From DAISKN01 sp963716925 (lineage in GTDB: Bacteria > Acidobacteriota > Vicinamibacteria > Marinacidobacterales > SMYC01), in the NCBI GenBank assembly GCA_963716925.1, contig CAVQUX010000010.1:806001-870000 (forward strand): a stretch of 64,000 nt of DNA, read 5' to 3'. A model generated the notes under the pieces. It was not told the DNA's origin, made no database searches, and was given only the letters and a program-made list of their open reading frames with translations. The translations under genes and the position numbers were made by a program. Positions 26,197 to 35,209 of the stretch are shown in pieces. How positions within the stretch are numbered: the stretch's first letter is position 1; the number at the start of each line of letters is the position of its first letter.

Positions 26197-27113
26197 GCGG
26201 ACCCGGAATTCTGGTGGCGGGAGAGATCAACGCCGATCTCGTTCTGCGGGAGGTCTCTCCGTTTCCGGCTCTCGGCCGGGAGGTGCTGGTCTCCGAATCC
26301 GACCTGGTGCTCGGGAGCGCGTCGGCGATCTGTGCCTCCGGAATCGCGCGCCTGGGAAACCGCGTGGTCTTTTGCGGCAAGGTCGGAGACGATCTCTTCG
26401 GCCGCTTCTGCCTCGAGGAGATGTCGCGCTCGGGGATCGAGCTCGATCATGTCGTCGTGGACCGCCGGACGACGACCGGGATCACGGTCTCGATCTCCTC
26501 GGGGCCCGAGCGAGCCCTCGTCACCTGTCTCGGCGCCATCGCCGAGTTCGCGGCCGAGGACGTTCCGGAGGCCGCGTTCGACGGCGCGTCGCATCTGCAC
26601 GTCGCCGGTTTCTTTCTTCAGACGCGGCTTCGAGCGGGCCTTCCGGAGCTGTTCCGGCGGGCGCACCGGCGCGGGCTCACGACGTCGCTCGATTCCGGCC
26701 ACGATCCCGAAGGAGAGTGGCGAGGCGGACTCCGCGAAGCTCTGAAGGAAGCCGATCTGTTCTTCCCCAACCAGGAGGAGATCCGCGCCATCAGCGGTCG
26801 AGGAGACCTGGGGGACGCGCTGCGAAGCTTCGGCCCGGTCCAGGTCGTGGCCAAGCTCGGCCCGGATGGCGCCGCCATCCTGGAGGAAGGCGAGCTTTTG
26901 AGAGTCCCCGCCCCGGCGGTCGAGGTAATCGACACGACGGGAGCGGGAGACTCCTTCGACGCGGGCTTTCTCCACGCCTGGCTGAGAAAGAGGCCGTTAG
27001 AGGAATGCCTCCGGTACGGCGTCGCGGCGGGAAGCCTCTCGACGCGCGCCCTGGGCGGGACGAAAGCTCAGCCCACGCTCGATGAGCTGGAGAGGTTGCT
27101 CGCGAATCGCTGA
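26193..27113 (+). CDS. PfkB-family carbohydrate kinase
   Basis: 306 residues from TTG 26193, whose TG is shared with the stop of the SIS gene (TTGA). This places the start just before the first Rossmann strand GILVAGEINADLVL, as in family members. The ribokinase signature is present: GSASAICASGIARLGN near the N-terminus and the catalytic anion hole/base DTTGAGDSFDAGFL near residue 250. The enzyme transfers phosphate from ATP to a sugar or sugar phosphate; specificity (ribose, fructose, tagatose-6-P or other) cannot be read from sequence. The preceding isomerase suggests a two-step pathway. Confidence 0.85.
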   Translation: MSGPGILVAGEINADLVLREVSPFPALGREVLVSESDLVLGSASAICASGIARLGNRVVFCGKVGDDLFGRFCLEEMSRSGIELDHVVVDRRTTTGITVSISSGPERALVTCLGAIAEFAAEDVPEAAFDGASHLHVAGFFLQTRLRAGLPELFRRAHRRGLTTSLDSGHDPEGEWRGGLREALKEADLFFPNQEEIRAISGRGDLGDALRSFGPVQVVAKLGPDGAAILEEGELLRVPAPAVEVIDTTGAGDSFDAGFLHAWLRKRPLEECLRYGVAAGSLSTRALGGTKAQPTLDELERLLANR

Positions 27114-27255
27114 CGGCTCACGGCTGTTCAAGTCCTTCGCCCCGGCGTCCGCGGCGCTCCCATCCGCTCCAGGGCTTCCGGCACGGAGCTCGAGTCCCTT
27201 CTTCACAGGGGCGGCATCATATACAATCCCCCCTTCCTGCCGAGGAGGTGCCTTC

Positions 27256-28279
27256 GTGACCCTTTCTCGTCGAAGCTTTCTCAAGAGCGCCGGGGCGCTC
27301 GGGGCGATCCTGCCCGCGCGGACCGAAGCGCGCTCCGTCGCCTCGCAGACCGACGTCTTCGCCACCCCCGCCACAATCGAACGGCGGAACGGAATCCCCT
27401 ACCGCGCCTTCGGGAGCACCGGCGACAAGGTCTCGATTCTGGGAGTGGGCGGGTTCCACATCGGAGTCCCCGAAGAGTCGGAGGGGCTTTCACATCGTGC
27501 GAACGGCCATCGACGAAGGCGTCAACTTCCTGGACAACGCCTGGGAGTACAACGACGGGGAGAGCGAGCGCCGCATGGGAAAGGCCCTGCGCGACGGCTA
27601 TCGCCGGAAGGCGTTCCTCATGACCAAGGGCTGCGCCCGCGACGCCCGGGGCGCCATGGCCCAGCTCGAGGAGAGCCTGACCCGACTGGGGACCGACGTC
27701 ATCGACCTCTGGCAGTTTCACGAGTGCAACTACGACAACGACCCGGATCTCCTGTTCGCGAAGGACGGCGCGATTCACGCCGCCGTGAAAGCGAAGGAGC
27801 AGGGGAAGATTCGTTTCATCGGGTTCACGGGCCACAAGTCGCCCCACATTCACCTGAAGATGCTGGCGCAGGGGTTCGAGTGGGACGCTCTCCAGATGCC
27901 TCTGAACCTCTGCGACGCGCACTATCGGAGCTTCACCCGCGAAGTCCTTCCCCTCGCGATCGAACGGGGAATCGCGATCATCGCCATGAAGACCCAGGGA
28001 GGCGGCATGATCCCCGAGAAGGCCGGAGTGAGCCCGCACGAGTGTCTGCGCTACTCGATGAGTCTCAACGTCCCGGTGTGTCTTTCCGGCATGCGCAATC
28101 TCGACGAAGTCCGGCAGAACCTCGCGTTCACGAAAACCTTCGAGCCTCTGTCGACGGACGCGCGGAGCGCGCTCCTTCTGAAGGTGGAGCCGCTCGCGGG
28201 CGCGGGGGTCCTCGAGCGGTTCAAATCGACGCAGCGCTACGACTCCACCTATCACCAGCAGCAGCACGGATTTCAGTGA
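27256..28279 (+). pseudogene. Tat-exported aldo/keto reductase, interrupted by one frameshift
   Basis: GTG 27256 has GAGGAGG upstream and begins a twin-arginine signal, LSRRSFLKSAGALG. The N-terminal frame continues into the barrel (YRAFGSTGDKVSILGVGGFHIG), then breaks in the GGGG at 27483-27486. Removing one G restores GFHIVRTAIDEGVNFLDNAWEYNDGESERRMG, a standard AKR strand with catalytic Tyr, given here in pieces only for the joint (GFHIVRTAI). The rest, from 27497, contains the catalytic Lys (FLMTKGC), His (LWQFHEC) and later strands. The total length of 1024 bases is three times 341 plus one, i.e. one extra base. Either a sequencing error or a recent mutation. Corrected product ~340 residues; an NAD(P)H or quinone-linked oxidoreductase in the periplasm. 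Confidence 0.8.
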
Positions 28280-28743
28280 CGAAATTGTCCGCGGGCTTGT
28301 TGATGTTTCGCCGCAGCCGGGGTCTCGAGCTCTTCCTCGTGCACCCCGGAGGTCCATTCTTTCGCAACAAGGACGAGGGAGCCTGGAGCATCCCCAAAGG
28401 CGAGGTCGAGGACGGCGCCGAGCCCCTCGCCGCCGCACTCCGGGAGTTCTCGGAGGAGACGGGCGCGGCCGCGCCCCAGGGCGAGCTCGTCCCGCTCGGC
28501 GAGATCCGACAAAAAGGCGGAAAGCGCGTCCTCGCCTGGGCGATCGAGGGCGACCTGGATCCCGCCGCGGTGAAGAGCAATTCCTTCGAGCTGGAATGGC
28601 CGCCGCGATCCGGCCGGAAACGAGAGTTCCCCGAGATCGATCGTGCGGAGTTCTTTCCGCCCGAGGTGGCGCGTCGAAAGCTCAACCCCGCCCAGGCGGA
28701 GCTGGTCGACCGTCTCGAGAGAAAACTCGGAGAGGGCGCGTAG
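28276..28743 (+). CDS. NUDIX hydrolase
   Basis: 155 residues from GTG 28276, overlapping the reductase stop (GTGA). It starts SAGLLMFRRSRGLELFLVHPGG and carries the Nudix box GEVEDGAEPLAAALREFSEE followed by TG; the usual Glu at position 7 of the box is shifted by one (Ala-Glu). The catalytic REFSEE is intact. It resembles the group of bacterial NUDIX proteins that share the WSIPKGE entry. They hydrolyse nucleoside diphosphates linked to another moiety; substrate unknown. It ends 3 bases before the PQQ gene, suggesting one transcript with the reductase. Confidence 0.88.
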   Translation: MTKLSAGLLMFRRSRGLELFLVHPGGPFFRNKDEGAWSIPKGEVEDGAEPLAAALREFSEETGAAAPQGELVPLGEIRQKGGKRVLAWAIEGDLDPAAVKSNSFELEWPPRSGRKREFPEIDRAEFFPPEVARRKLNPAQAELVDRLERKLGEGA

Positions 28744-28746
28744 CTC

Positions 28747-30435
28747 GTGCTGGAAGCACTCCTTCTCGCGCAGCTCCTGTCGCCGCGGCACGTGACCCCT
28801 GTGACGGAAGACCGTCTGAAGAGCCCCGAGCCGGAGAACTGGCTCATGTACCGCGGAAACTACGCTTCGTGGGGCTACAGCCCTCTCGACCAGATCCGCC
28901 GCGAGAACGTCTCGCGGCTTCTGCCGCTCTGGACGTTCTCGACGGGCGTCGGAGAGGGCCACCAGTCTCCCCCGATCGTGAACGACGGCGTCATGTACCT
29001 GACGACGCCCTGGCACCAGGTCCTCGCCCTCGACGCCCGGACCGGGGACCTGCTGTGGCGCTACCAGCGGGATCTCCCCGACGATCTCAAGGGCCTCCAT
29101 CCCGCGAACCGCGGCGTCGCCCTGTACCTCGACAAGGTCTACATCGCGACTCTGGACGCGTTCGTCGTCGCCCTCGATGCCCGCAGCGGAGACCTCGTCT
29201 GGGAGAAGCCGGTCGAGGACTACAAGCTCGGCTACTACATGACTCTCGCCCCGCTCGTCGCCGAGGGGAACGTCATGGTCGGCGTCTCCGGGGGCGAGCT
29301 CGGCGTCCGCGGATTCGTCCAGGCTCTCGACGCGGTGACGGGGGAGACGGTGTGGAAGACCTTCACCGTCCCCGGCCCGGGGGAGCCCGGCCACGAGACC
29401 TGGACCGAAGAGGCGTGGCGCACCGGGGGTGCTCCCGTCTGGATCACCGGAAGCTACGATCCCGTGCTCGGACTCACCTACTGGGGCACGGGCAACGCGG
29501 CTCCCTGGATCGGCGACGCTCGCCCCGGGGACAACCTCTATTCGAGCTCGGTCATCGCTCTCGACGCCCAAACCGGCGCTCTCGCCGCGCACCACCAGTA
29601 TCACTGGAACGACTCCTGGGATTGGGACGAAGTCGCGGCCCCGCTTCTCATCGACGTCGAGCGCAACGGCCGAACGTTCCCCGCTCTCGTTCACCCCGGC
29701 CGCAACGGCTACCTCTGGCTTCTCGAGCGGAGCGGCTCGAAGATCGCTTTCGTGGACGCCTGGCCGTTCGTTCACCAGGACGTATTCACGAGGATCGATC
29801 GAGCGACGGGCCGGCCCGAGTACGACGATTCGAGGAAGCCTTCGACCGGCGGGATTGCCACGTTCTGCCCCTCTCTCTGGGGGGGGAAGAACTGGACGCC
29901 CGCGGCGTACAGCCCGAAGACCCGCCTCCTGTACGTTCCCGCGAACGAGAACCTCTGCATGACGTGGGAAGGCGAGAAGGCGAAGTACGTTCCCGGGGAG
30001 CGCTACACCGGCACCACCGTCCGCCGGAACCGCGGTATGTCGGTTCGCGAAGGCGCGACCCACATCGGGGAGCTCCAGGCGTGGGATCCCGCGAGCGGAC
30101 AGAGAGCCTGGACGCAGACCTTCGACGGGCCGAACTGGGGGCCGGTCCTGACCACCGCCGGAGGGCTGGTGTTCATGGGCGGAACCAGCGATCGATACTT
30201 CCGCGCGTTCGACGCCGGGACCGGCGAGATCCTCTGGAAACAACGCACCAACTCCGGAATCACCGGCGTTCCCACCTCGTACTCGGTGGACGGAATCCAG
30301 TACGTGGCGGTGCAGTCCGGCTGGGGAGTCGACGCCCAGAAGATGCAGGTTTCGCTCGATGGAGTGCGGGGGACATCCACTTTCGTTCCCCAGGGGGGAG
30401 TCCTCTGGGTGTTCGCGCTCGAAAAGGAGAAATGA
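28747..30435 (+). CDS. PQQ-dependent dehydrogenase-like beta-propeller enzyme
   Basis: 562 residues from GTG 28747. Eight-bladed quinoprotein propeller with the hallmark W-motif blades (VLALDARTGDLLWRY, FVVALDARSGDLVWE), YWGTGNAAPW and the catalytic-Asp segment HWNDSWDWDE. The VSGGELGVRGFVQALD segment matches quinoprotein alcohol dehydrogenases, but the vicinal Cys pair that stacks on PQQ in methanol and ethanol dehydrogenases is not seen. No C-terminal cytochrome domain. The N-terminal MLEALLLAQLL is a short hydrophobic leader, so periplasmic location is probable but not certain. Oxidises an alcohol or sugar; electron acceptor unknown. Confidence 0.82.
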   Translation: MLEALLLAQLLSPRHVTPVTEDRLKSPEPENWLMYRGNYASWGYSPLDQIRRENVSRLLPLWTFSTGVGEGHQSPPIVNDGVMYLTTPWHQVLALDARTGDLLWRYQRDLPDDLKGLHPANRGVALYLDKVYIATLDAFVVALDARSGDLVWEKPVEDYKLGYYMTLAPLVAEGNVMVGVSGGELGVRGFVQALDAVTGETVWKTFTVPGPGEPGHETWTEEAWRTGGAPVWITGSYDPVLGLTYWGTGNAAPWIGDARPGDNLYSSSVIALDAQTGALAAHHQYHWNDSWDWDEVAAPLLIDVERNGRTFPALVHPGRNGYLWLLERSGSKIAFVDAWPFVHQDVFTRIDRATGRPEYDDSRKPSTGGIATFCPSLWGGKNWTPAAYSPKTRLLYVPANENLCMTWEGEKAKYVPGERYTGTTVRRNRGMSVREGATHIGELQAWDPASGQRAWTQTFDGPNWGPVLTTAGGLVFMGGTSDRYFRAFDAGTGEILWKQRTNSGITGVPTSYSVDGIQYVAVQSGWGVDAQKMQVSLDGVRGTSTFVPQGGVLWVFALEKEK

Positions 30436-30436
30436 G

Positions 30437-30751
30437 ATGGCCTCGAATACCGAACGCTACCCGAGCTTCGCGTCGTTCTACGCCTTCTATCTCACCGAGC
30501 ATCGGAACCCGACGTGTCGCAGGCTCCACTTCGCGGGTACGTTCCTCGTAATTTTCGCTCTTCTCGCCATCGTCGGTACAACGTCCTGGTCGCTTCTGTG
30601 GGTTCTCCCGGTCATCGGTTACAGCTTCGCCTGGGCCGGCCACTTCTTCTTCGAAAAGAACCGGCCCGCGACGTTTCAGCATCCGTTCTACAGCCTCATG
30701 GGCGACTTCCGGATGTTCTACGAGATCCTGACCGGACGTCTGGCGTTTTGA
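30437..30751 (+). CDS. Mpo1-like (DUF962) membrane protein
   Basis: 104 residues from ATG 30437 with AAAAGGAG upstream; an earlier in-frame start lies inside the PQQ gene. The pattern FYLTEHRNPTCRRLHFAGT, two membrane helices (LVIFALLAIVG, LLWVLPVIGYSFAWAGH) and FFFEKNRPATFQHPFYSLMGD is that of the DUF962 family. The yeast member Mpo1 is an Fe(II) dioxygenase for 2-hydroxy fatty acids; the family's His residues are all present here. A lipid-related role in the inner membrane is inferred. It ends 110 bases before the convergent galK. Confidence 0.82.
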   Translation: MASNTERYPSFASFYAFYLTEHRNPTCRRLHFAGTFLVIFALLAIVGTTSWSLLWVLPVIGYSFAWAGHFFFEKNRPATFQHPFYSLMGDFRMFYEILTGRLAF

Positions 30752-30860
30752 TGCTTCAAAGGACCCCCAGGTTGCGGAGAAATTCATCTGCAATCTGCGC
30801 CGGGGCCGCCGACATCGTCAGGCCGCGGGGCCTCGGAGAGAGTCCCGGCATGGATCCACT

Positions 30861-31982
30861 CTAAACGAGGGCCGCTCCCGAGACCGCCCGGCAGGCGTAG
30901 AGTTTTCCCGCATTCCCGGTTTCACTCCGGTAGAGGGCCTCGACGTCGCGCAGGAATTCTCCGGCGGCGGAAGCACGGACGAGAGCGACCGCCGAACCTC
31001 CGAATCCTCCGCCCGTCATGCGCGCCCCCACCACGGCCGGATGACGCGAAGCGACGGCGACGATGGAATCGAGCGCGGGGCTCGAGACCTCGAAGAGATC
31101 CCGGAGACTCTCGTGCGATGCGCGCATCAGAGCACCGATGAGGCCCTCGTCGCCGCGTCTCAGCGCAGCGGCCATCTCGAGCGTCCTCGCGTTCTCCTCC
31201 ACCACGTGGAGCGCCCGCCGTCGAAGCGTACCCTCGAGCCTCCCGGCCGCTTCCCGCGTGGCGTCGCGAAGCGCGCTCACGCCGAGGCGGGCGGCCGCTT
31301 CTTCGCAGCTCTTCCGCCGCTCTTCGTAGGCGCTCGAGGCGAGAGCCCGCCTCGTGCCGGTATCCATCACCACGACCAGGAGCGAGCCCGGAATCGGGAC
31401 CGACTCGAAGCGAAGGCTCCTGCAGTCGAGGAGCATCGCGCATCCCTCCTGCGAGAGCGCGGACGCCATCTGGTCCATGATCCCGCAGGGCATTCCCACG
31501 AACTCGTTCTCCGCCCGCTGGGCGAGACGGGCCGCGGTCGCCGGATCCCAGGGCGCCGAAGCGAGCTCGAATATCGCGCGGGAAACGGCGAGCTCGAGCG
31601 CGGCGGAGGACGAAAGCCCGGCGCCGATGGGAACGTCCCCCCCGACGACGAAGTCCATTCCCGGGATCTCGAGGCCGATCTCACGGTGCGCCCGGACGAC
31701 TCCGGCAACGTAGTCGAGCCACGTTCCCGACGGCGAGAGGTCGAAGAGAGCCATCGACCGCTCCCCTTCTTCGGCTAACGAGTAGCCTCGAAGGATCCCA
31801 TCGGCGTTGGCGGCGAACGCAACCCGCGCGAATCGATCGATGGCCACGGGAAAGACGTAGCCGTCGCTGTAGTCCGTATGCTCGCCGATGAGATTGACTC
31901 TCCCGGGGGCGAAGGCGAGCCTCGGCTCGCCCCGGTAGCGGGCGCGAAACGTCCGAAGGACTTCTTCCTCGTTCTTCTCCAT
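30861..31982 (-). CDS. galK: Galactokinase
   Basis: 373 residues from ATG 31982, whose first base is also the last base of the galT stop (TGATG), so translation is coupled. The galactokinase signature GRVNLIGEHTDYSDG (residues 27-41), GHMP ATP loop VPIGAGLSSSAALE (117-130) and C-terminal GARMTGGGFGGSAV motif are all intact. The catalytic Asp is in CGIMDQMAS. It phosphorylates alpha-D-galactose to galactose-1-phosphate, the substrate of GalT next door. The longer ORF to 32351 is antisense to galT. Cytoplasmic. Confidence 0.95.
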   Translation of the reverse strand: MEKNEEEVLRTFRARYRGEPRLAFAPGRVNLIGEHTDYSDGYVFPVAIDRFARVAFAANADGILRGYSLAEEGERSMALFDLSPSGTWLDYVAGVVRAHREIGLEIPGMDFVVGGDVPIGAGLSSSAALELAVSRAIFELASAPWDPATAARLAQRAENEFVGMPCGIMDQMASALSQEGCAMLLDCRSLRFESVPIPGSLLVVVMDTGTRRALASSAYEERRKSCEEAAARLGVSALRDATREAAGRLEGTLRRRALHVVEENARTLEMAAALRRGDEGLIGALMRASHESLRDLFEVSSPALDSIVAVASRHPAVVGARMTGGGFGGSAVALVRASAAGEFLRDVEALYRSETGNAGKLYACRAVSGAALV

Positions 31983-32998
31983 CACGGAACGATGGCGCGC
32001 AGACGCTCCGCGGCCTCCTCCGCCGTGAAGTCGCGCTGGGGCTCGGCCGCGAGCTCGTATCCGACGAGGAACTTCCTCACCGAGGCGGATCGAAGGAGCG
32101 GCGGAAGAAAAACGGCGTGCAGCCGGAAGCCCCGCTGGTCTCCCCCATCGCGGGGCCGCTCGTACCAGGCCATGGAGTAGGGAAACGGCGACCGGAACAC
32201 ATTGTCGTAGCGCCGGACCGTTCGACCGATGAGCCGCGCCAGATCCGACCGCTCCTCGGAACCCAGCTCGGCGAGCGATCCGACCAGCCGCTTCGGAACG
32301 AGCATCGTCTCGAACGGCCAGACGGCCCAGAACGGGACCAACTGGACCCATCGGTCCGTCTCCTCGACGATGCGCTCCCGCCGCCGATGCTCCTCTTCGA
32401 GGTAATCGCCCAGGAGATCGCTCGATCGCTCCTCATGGTACGAGCGCAGGCGCGCCGCCTTTCGCCGGGGAATCGTGGGCACGTGCGCGACGGCCCAGAT
32501 CTGTCCGTGGGGATGAGGATTGCTCGCCCCCATGAGGACGCCCCGGTTCTCGAAGATCTGGACGTAGGCCGCGCCTTCCGTCGTGAGCCGATCCGACTCC
32601 GAGGCCCAGGCGTCGATCACCGCCTCGACGGCGCCGGGAGCGAGCGACCCCAGATGACGGTCGTGCTTCTCGGAGAATGCGATCACCCGACAACGCCCGC
32701 GCTCCGGGGCCGCGATCAGGAGCGGATGGGGATCCGCTTCGAAGGGAGCGTCGTTCTCCGACAAGGCGGGATAGTCGTTGTCGAAGAGAAATACGCCGCG
32801 GTAATCGGGATTGCGCACGCCCCCGGCGCGGGGATTCCGCGGACAGAGGTAACAGTCGGCATCGTGCGGCGGCAGCGTGGCTTTCGAGACGTCTTCGCGA
32901 TCGCCGAGCCAGGGCCGCTTCAATCGCCCGGGCGAGCACAGGACCCATTCATCCAGAAGCGGGTTGTATCGCCGGTGCGACGCGCGCTCCATCTCCAT
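31982..32998 (-). CDS. galT: Galactose-1-phosphate uridylyltransferase
   Basis: 338 residues from ATG 32998 (or ATG 32992). HIT-superfamily enzyme with zinc ligands CYLCPRN, conserved FLFDNDYPAL, the active-site NPHPHGQIWA whose second His is uridylylated, and a second half ending RGFRLHAVFLPP. It exchanges UMP between UDP-glucose and galactose-1-P in the Leloir pathway. First gene of a galT-galK unit. A second, diverged galT lies at 43.2 kb. The start overlaps a CCATGG in which an ATG for the divergent DHH gene could also lie. Confidence 0.94.
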   Translation of the reverse strand: MEMERASHRRYNPLLDEWVLCSPGRLKRPWLGDREDVSKATLPPHDADCYLCPRNPRAGGVRNPDYRGVFLFDNDYPALSENDAPFEADPHPLLIAAPERGRCRVIAFSEKHDRHLGSLAPGAVEAVIDAWASESDRLTTEGAAYVQIFENRGVLMGASNPHPHGQIWAVAHVPTIPRRKAARLRSYHEERSSDLLGDYLEEEHRRRERIVEETDRWVQLVPFWAVWPFETMLVPKRLVGSLAELGSEERSDLARLIGRTVRRYDNVFRSPFPYSMAWYERPRDGGDQRGFRLHAVFLPPLLRSASVRKFLVGYELAAEPQRDFTAEEAAERLRAIVP

Positions 32999-33053
32999 GG
33001 CCGTCGAGCCTAAACCCTTGTCGTCCGCGAATCCAGTTGTTACCCTGGATCGA

Positions 33054-33965
33054 ATGCGGCTGGTCACTCGGGGAAATCTGGACGGTCTCACCTGCGGGGT
33101 GCTCCTCGACCAAGCCGAGCCGGTCGACAAGATCGAGCTCATCCACCCGCAGGACATCACCGACGACAAGTTCCAGGTCGAGCCCACGGACATCCTGGCG
33201 AACGTCCCCTATCACCGGAACTGCGCGAAGTGGTTCGACCATCACTCCCACACCCGGACCTACGAGCGTCCCCCCGCGCAGTTCGAGGGTCGCTACGGCC
33301 TGGCGCCCTCGACCGCCCGGCTGGTCTACGACTACTACCTCTGGGACAACCCCGGATTCAACGCCTATGAGGAACTGGTCCGCGAGACCGACCGCTACGA
33401 CGGCGCCGGACTCACGATGGACGACGTGCTCAACCCCCGGGACTACATCCTTCTCGGGTTCACCCTCGATCCAAGGACCGGTCTCGGCCCGTTCCAGGAT
33501 TACTTCATGAAGCTCTTCGACGTGCTGCGGGACGGGACCATCGAGGACGTACTGGAGCTTCCAGAGCTCAAGGAGCGTAAACGCCGGATGGACGAGGGGC
33601 GCGAGCCCTATCTCGCGGCGACGAGGAAGTACTCGCGGCTGGTGGGCCGCGTTCTCGTGACCGACCTCCGCGACGCGCCGCCGCTGCCGGCCGGCAACCG
33701 CTTCCTGGTCTATACCCACTATCCCGAAGCGAACGTCTGGCTCCGGATCGCCTGGGGGCCCAAACGGGAGTTCCTCGTCGCCACCGTCGGCCACAACATC
33801 TTCAACCGCACCTGTCGGGTGCACGTCGGCGGCCTCCTCGCCAAGTACGGCGGCGGCGGCCATCGGGGCGCGGGAGCGACTCCCATCGGAGTCGAGAACG
33901 CGGAGCAGATCATCGAAGAGTTGATCGAAAGGCTCAGCGAGCCGAGGGTTCCGGCCGCACCCTGA
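33054..33965 (+). CDS. DHH-family phosphoesterase (exopolyphosphatase-like)
   Basis: 303 residues from ATG 33054, which begins the first strand MRLVTRGNLDGLTCGVLL; an earlier ATG at 32997 would collide with the galT start. The DHH motif is in AKWFDHHSHT and the C-terminal DHHA1-like Gly-rich motif is GGLLAKYGGGGHRGAGAT. In motif I the usual DxDG reads NLDG, so one metal-binding Asp is Asn. Relatives hydrolyse polyphosphate, pyrophosphate or small nucleotides such as pApA. The activity here is not certain given that change. Its 3' end overlaps the convergent NfeD gene by 32 bases. Confidence 0.78.
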   Translation: MRLVTRGNLDGLTCGVLLDQAEPVDKIELIHPQDITDDKFQVEPTDILANVPYHRNCAKWFDHHSHTRTYERPPAQFEGRYGLAPSTARLVYDYYLWDNPGFNAYEELVRETDRYDGAGLTMDDVLNPRDYILLGFTLDPRTGLGPFQDYFMKLFDVLRDGTIEDVLELPELKERKRRMDEGREPYLAATRKYSRLVGRVLVTDLRDAPPLPAGNRFLVYTHYPEANVWLRIAWGPKREFLVATVGHNIFNRTCRVHVGGLLAKYGGGGHRGAGATPIGVENAEQIIEELIERLSEPRVPAAP

Positions 33966-34323
33966 GGGTCAGGCCTTCGACGGCCTCGACCCTCACTTCG
34001 TCGCCCGCCTCGACGGGGCCAACGCCCGCCACCACCTCCGCGAGCCAGAGCTCGCCGCGAATCTCCACGTATCCCTTCGGACGGAGCGGCTCCTGAGCCG
34101 TCCCCAACCGGCCCACGAGGTGATCCGAAGGGGGCTCGACGCGGAACCGATAGTGATTCTTGAGAATCGGATAGATCGCCCAATCCTTCAGGAACCAGGC
34201 GATGAAGACGACAATCGCCCAGAACGGAGAGAGCCCGAGGTAGCGGTTCGCTCCGACGAGGGCGACGATGAGAACTCCCCAGCCGGGAACCTGCAGGAGC
34301 CAGTAGCGCCAGAAGACCGTCAT
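33934..34323 (-). CDS. NfeD-like membrane protein (short form)
   Basis: 129 residues. Two N-terminal membrane helices (LLQVPGWGVLIVALVG and FWAIVVFIAWFLKDW) precede an OB-fold domain: GTAQEPLRPKGYVEIRGELW...GDEVRVEAVEGLTLRVRP, the standard NfeD C-terminal domain. Short NfeD proteins act with stomatin/SPFH partners in membrane microdomains or protein quality control. No SPFH gene is beside it here. It lies 22 bases after fxsA on the same strand, a plausible two-gene membrane unit. Confidence 0.82.
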   Translation of the reverse strand: MTVFWRYWLLQVPGWGVLIVALVGANRYLGLSPFWAIVVFIAWFLKDWAIYPILKNHYRFRVEPPSDHLVGRLGTAQEPLRPKGYVEIRGELWLAEVVAGVGPVEAGDEVRVEAVEGLTLRVRPEPSAR

Positions 34324-34345
34324 CGTCTCTCGCGCCTGCGGCCCT

Positions 34346-34810
34346 CTAGTGGAACTTGTACCGGGACGTCTCCTCCGCTTCGATCGGATAGACGTCGGTG
34401 TCGATCGGGGAACGACCGAATCCCGAGCTGTAGACGCGAATGCGCCTCTCCTCGATTCCGCGGCGGAAGCGGCTCATAAGCATCGACTTGACCCGGTCTC
34501 GAATCCCTCGAATGAGAAGGAGGAAGCCCAGGGCATCGGTCAGCACTCCAGGGGTGATCAGCAGCACCGCGGCAATGAGGATCAGGATTCCGTCCACGAT
34601 CGGGCCCGCGGGAAGCTCGCCCCGCTGCATCTGCGCCTGAGCGGCCCGGAGCGCTCCGAGCCCTTGCCGCCGCGCCAGAAACGCGCCCAGGAATCCCGTG
34701 AGCGCCAGGAGCAGCAGCGTCGGCACGGTCCCCAGGCGGCTTCCGAGCTCGATCAGGATCGCGAGCTCGAGCGCGGGGATCAGGATGAACATCAGAAGCA
34801 GGATTCGCAT
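34346..34810 (-). CDS. fxsA: FxsA-family membrane protein
   Basis: 154 residues from ATG 34810. Contains three or four membrane helices with the FxsA pattern: MRILLLMFILIPALELAILI, the LGTVPTLLLLALTGFLGAFL helix, the short MQRGELPAGPIVDGILILIA and TPGVLTDALGFLLLI. The C-terminal tail is cytoplasmic and basic. E. coli FxsA overexpression relieves F-exclusion of phage T7; the native role is unknown. The longer ORF upstream is antisense to the lipoprotein gene. Confidence 0.88.
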   Translation of the reverse strand: MRILLLMFILIPALELAILIELGSRLGTVPTLLLLALTGFLGAFLARRQGLGALRAAQAQMQRGELPAGPIVDGILILIAAVLLITPGVLTDALGFLLLIRGIRDRVKSMLMSRFRRGIEERRIRVYSSGFGRSPIDTDVYPIEAEETSRYKFH

Positions 34811-34828
34811 GGCGCTATTATAGACGTG

Positions 34829-35209
34829 ATGAAACACGCGGGCCTCGCGATCTCGCTTGCATTGCTGCTCGCCGGGTGCGAGAAGAGCACCGACCCGTCG
34901 GTGGTTCGACAGGAAGCCCGGGTCACTGATGTGAGCGTTCAGATCCTGGAGTCCTTCCCCGTCCAGGCCCGCGCCGTCGTCCACGGCGAGCTTCCGGATG
35001 GCTGCACCACCATCGACTCGATCGAGCAGTCCCGGGAAGGAAACGAGTTCCGGGTGCACATCGTCACCGCCCGGCCCGCCGACGCTATCTGCACCCAGGT
35101 CCTGGTTCTCTTCGAGGAGACGATTCCGCTCGAGGTGCGCGGCTTGGGTGCGGGAGAGTATCGCGTCGTCGCCAACGGAGTCGCCGCCACGTTCCGCCTC
35201 GAGCCTTGA
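34829..35209 (+). CDS. Small lipoprotein of unknown function
   Basis: 126 residues from ATG 34829 (GTG 34826 is equally possible). The N-terminus MKHAGLAISLALLLAGCEKS is a clear lipoprotein signal with lipobox LAGC. The mature part is a single beta-rich domain with two further Cys (DGCTTID, DAICTQVL) that could form a disulfide, and the repeated phrase FEETIPLEVRGL. No family recognised. TATTAT sits only 8 bases before the start, so the mRNA may be leaderless. Divergent from fxsA, with 18 bases between. Confidence 0.65.
   Translation: MKHAGLAISLALLLAGCEKSTDPSVVRQEARVTDVSVQILESFPVQARAVVHGELPDGCTTIDSIEQSREGNEFRVHIVTARPADAICTQVLVLFEETIPLEVRGLGAGEYRVVANGVAATFRLEP

Noticed and set aside
32997..33053. 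Start of the DHH gene at ATG 32997
   Set aside because: It shares CCATGG with the divergent galT start and adds residues before the first conserved strand; ATG 33054 fits the family better.
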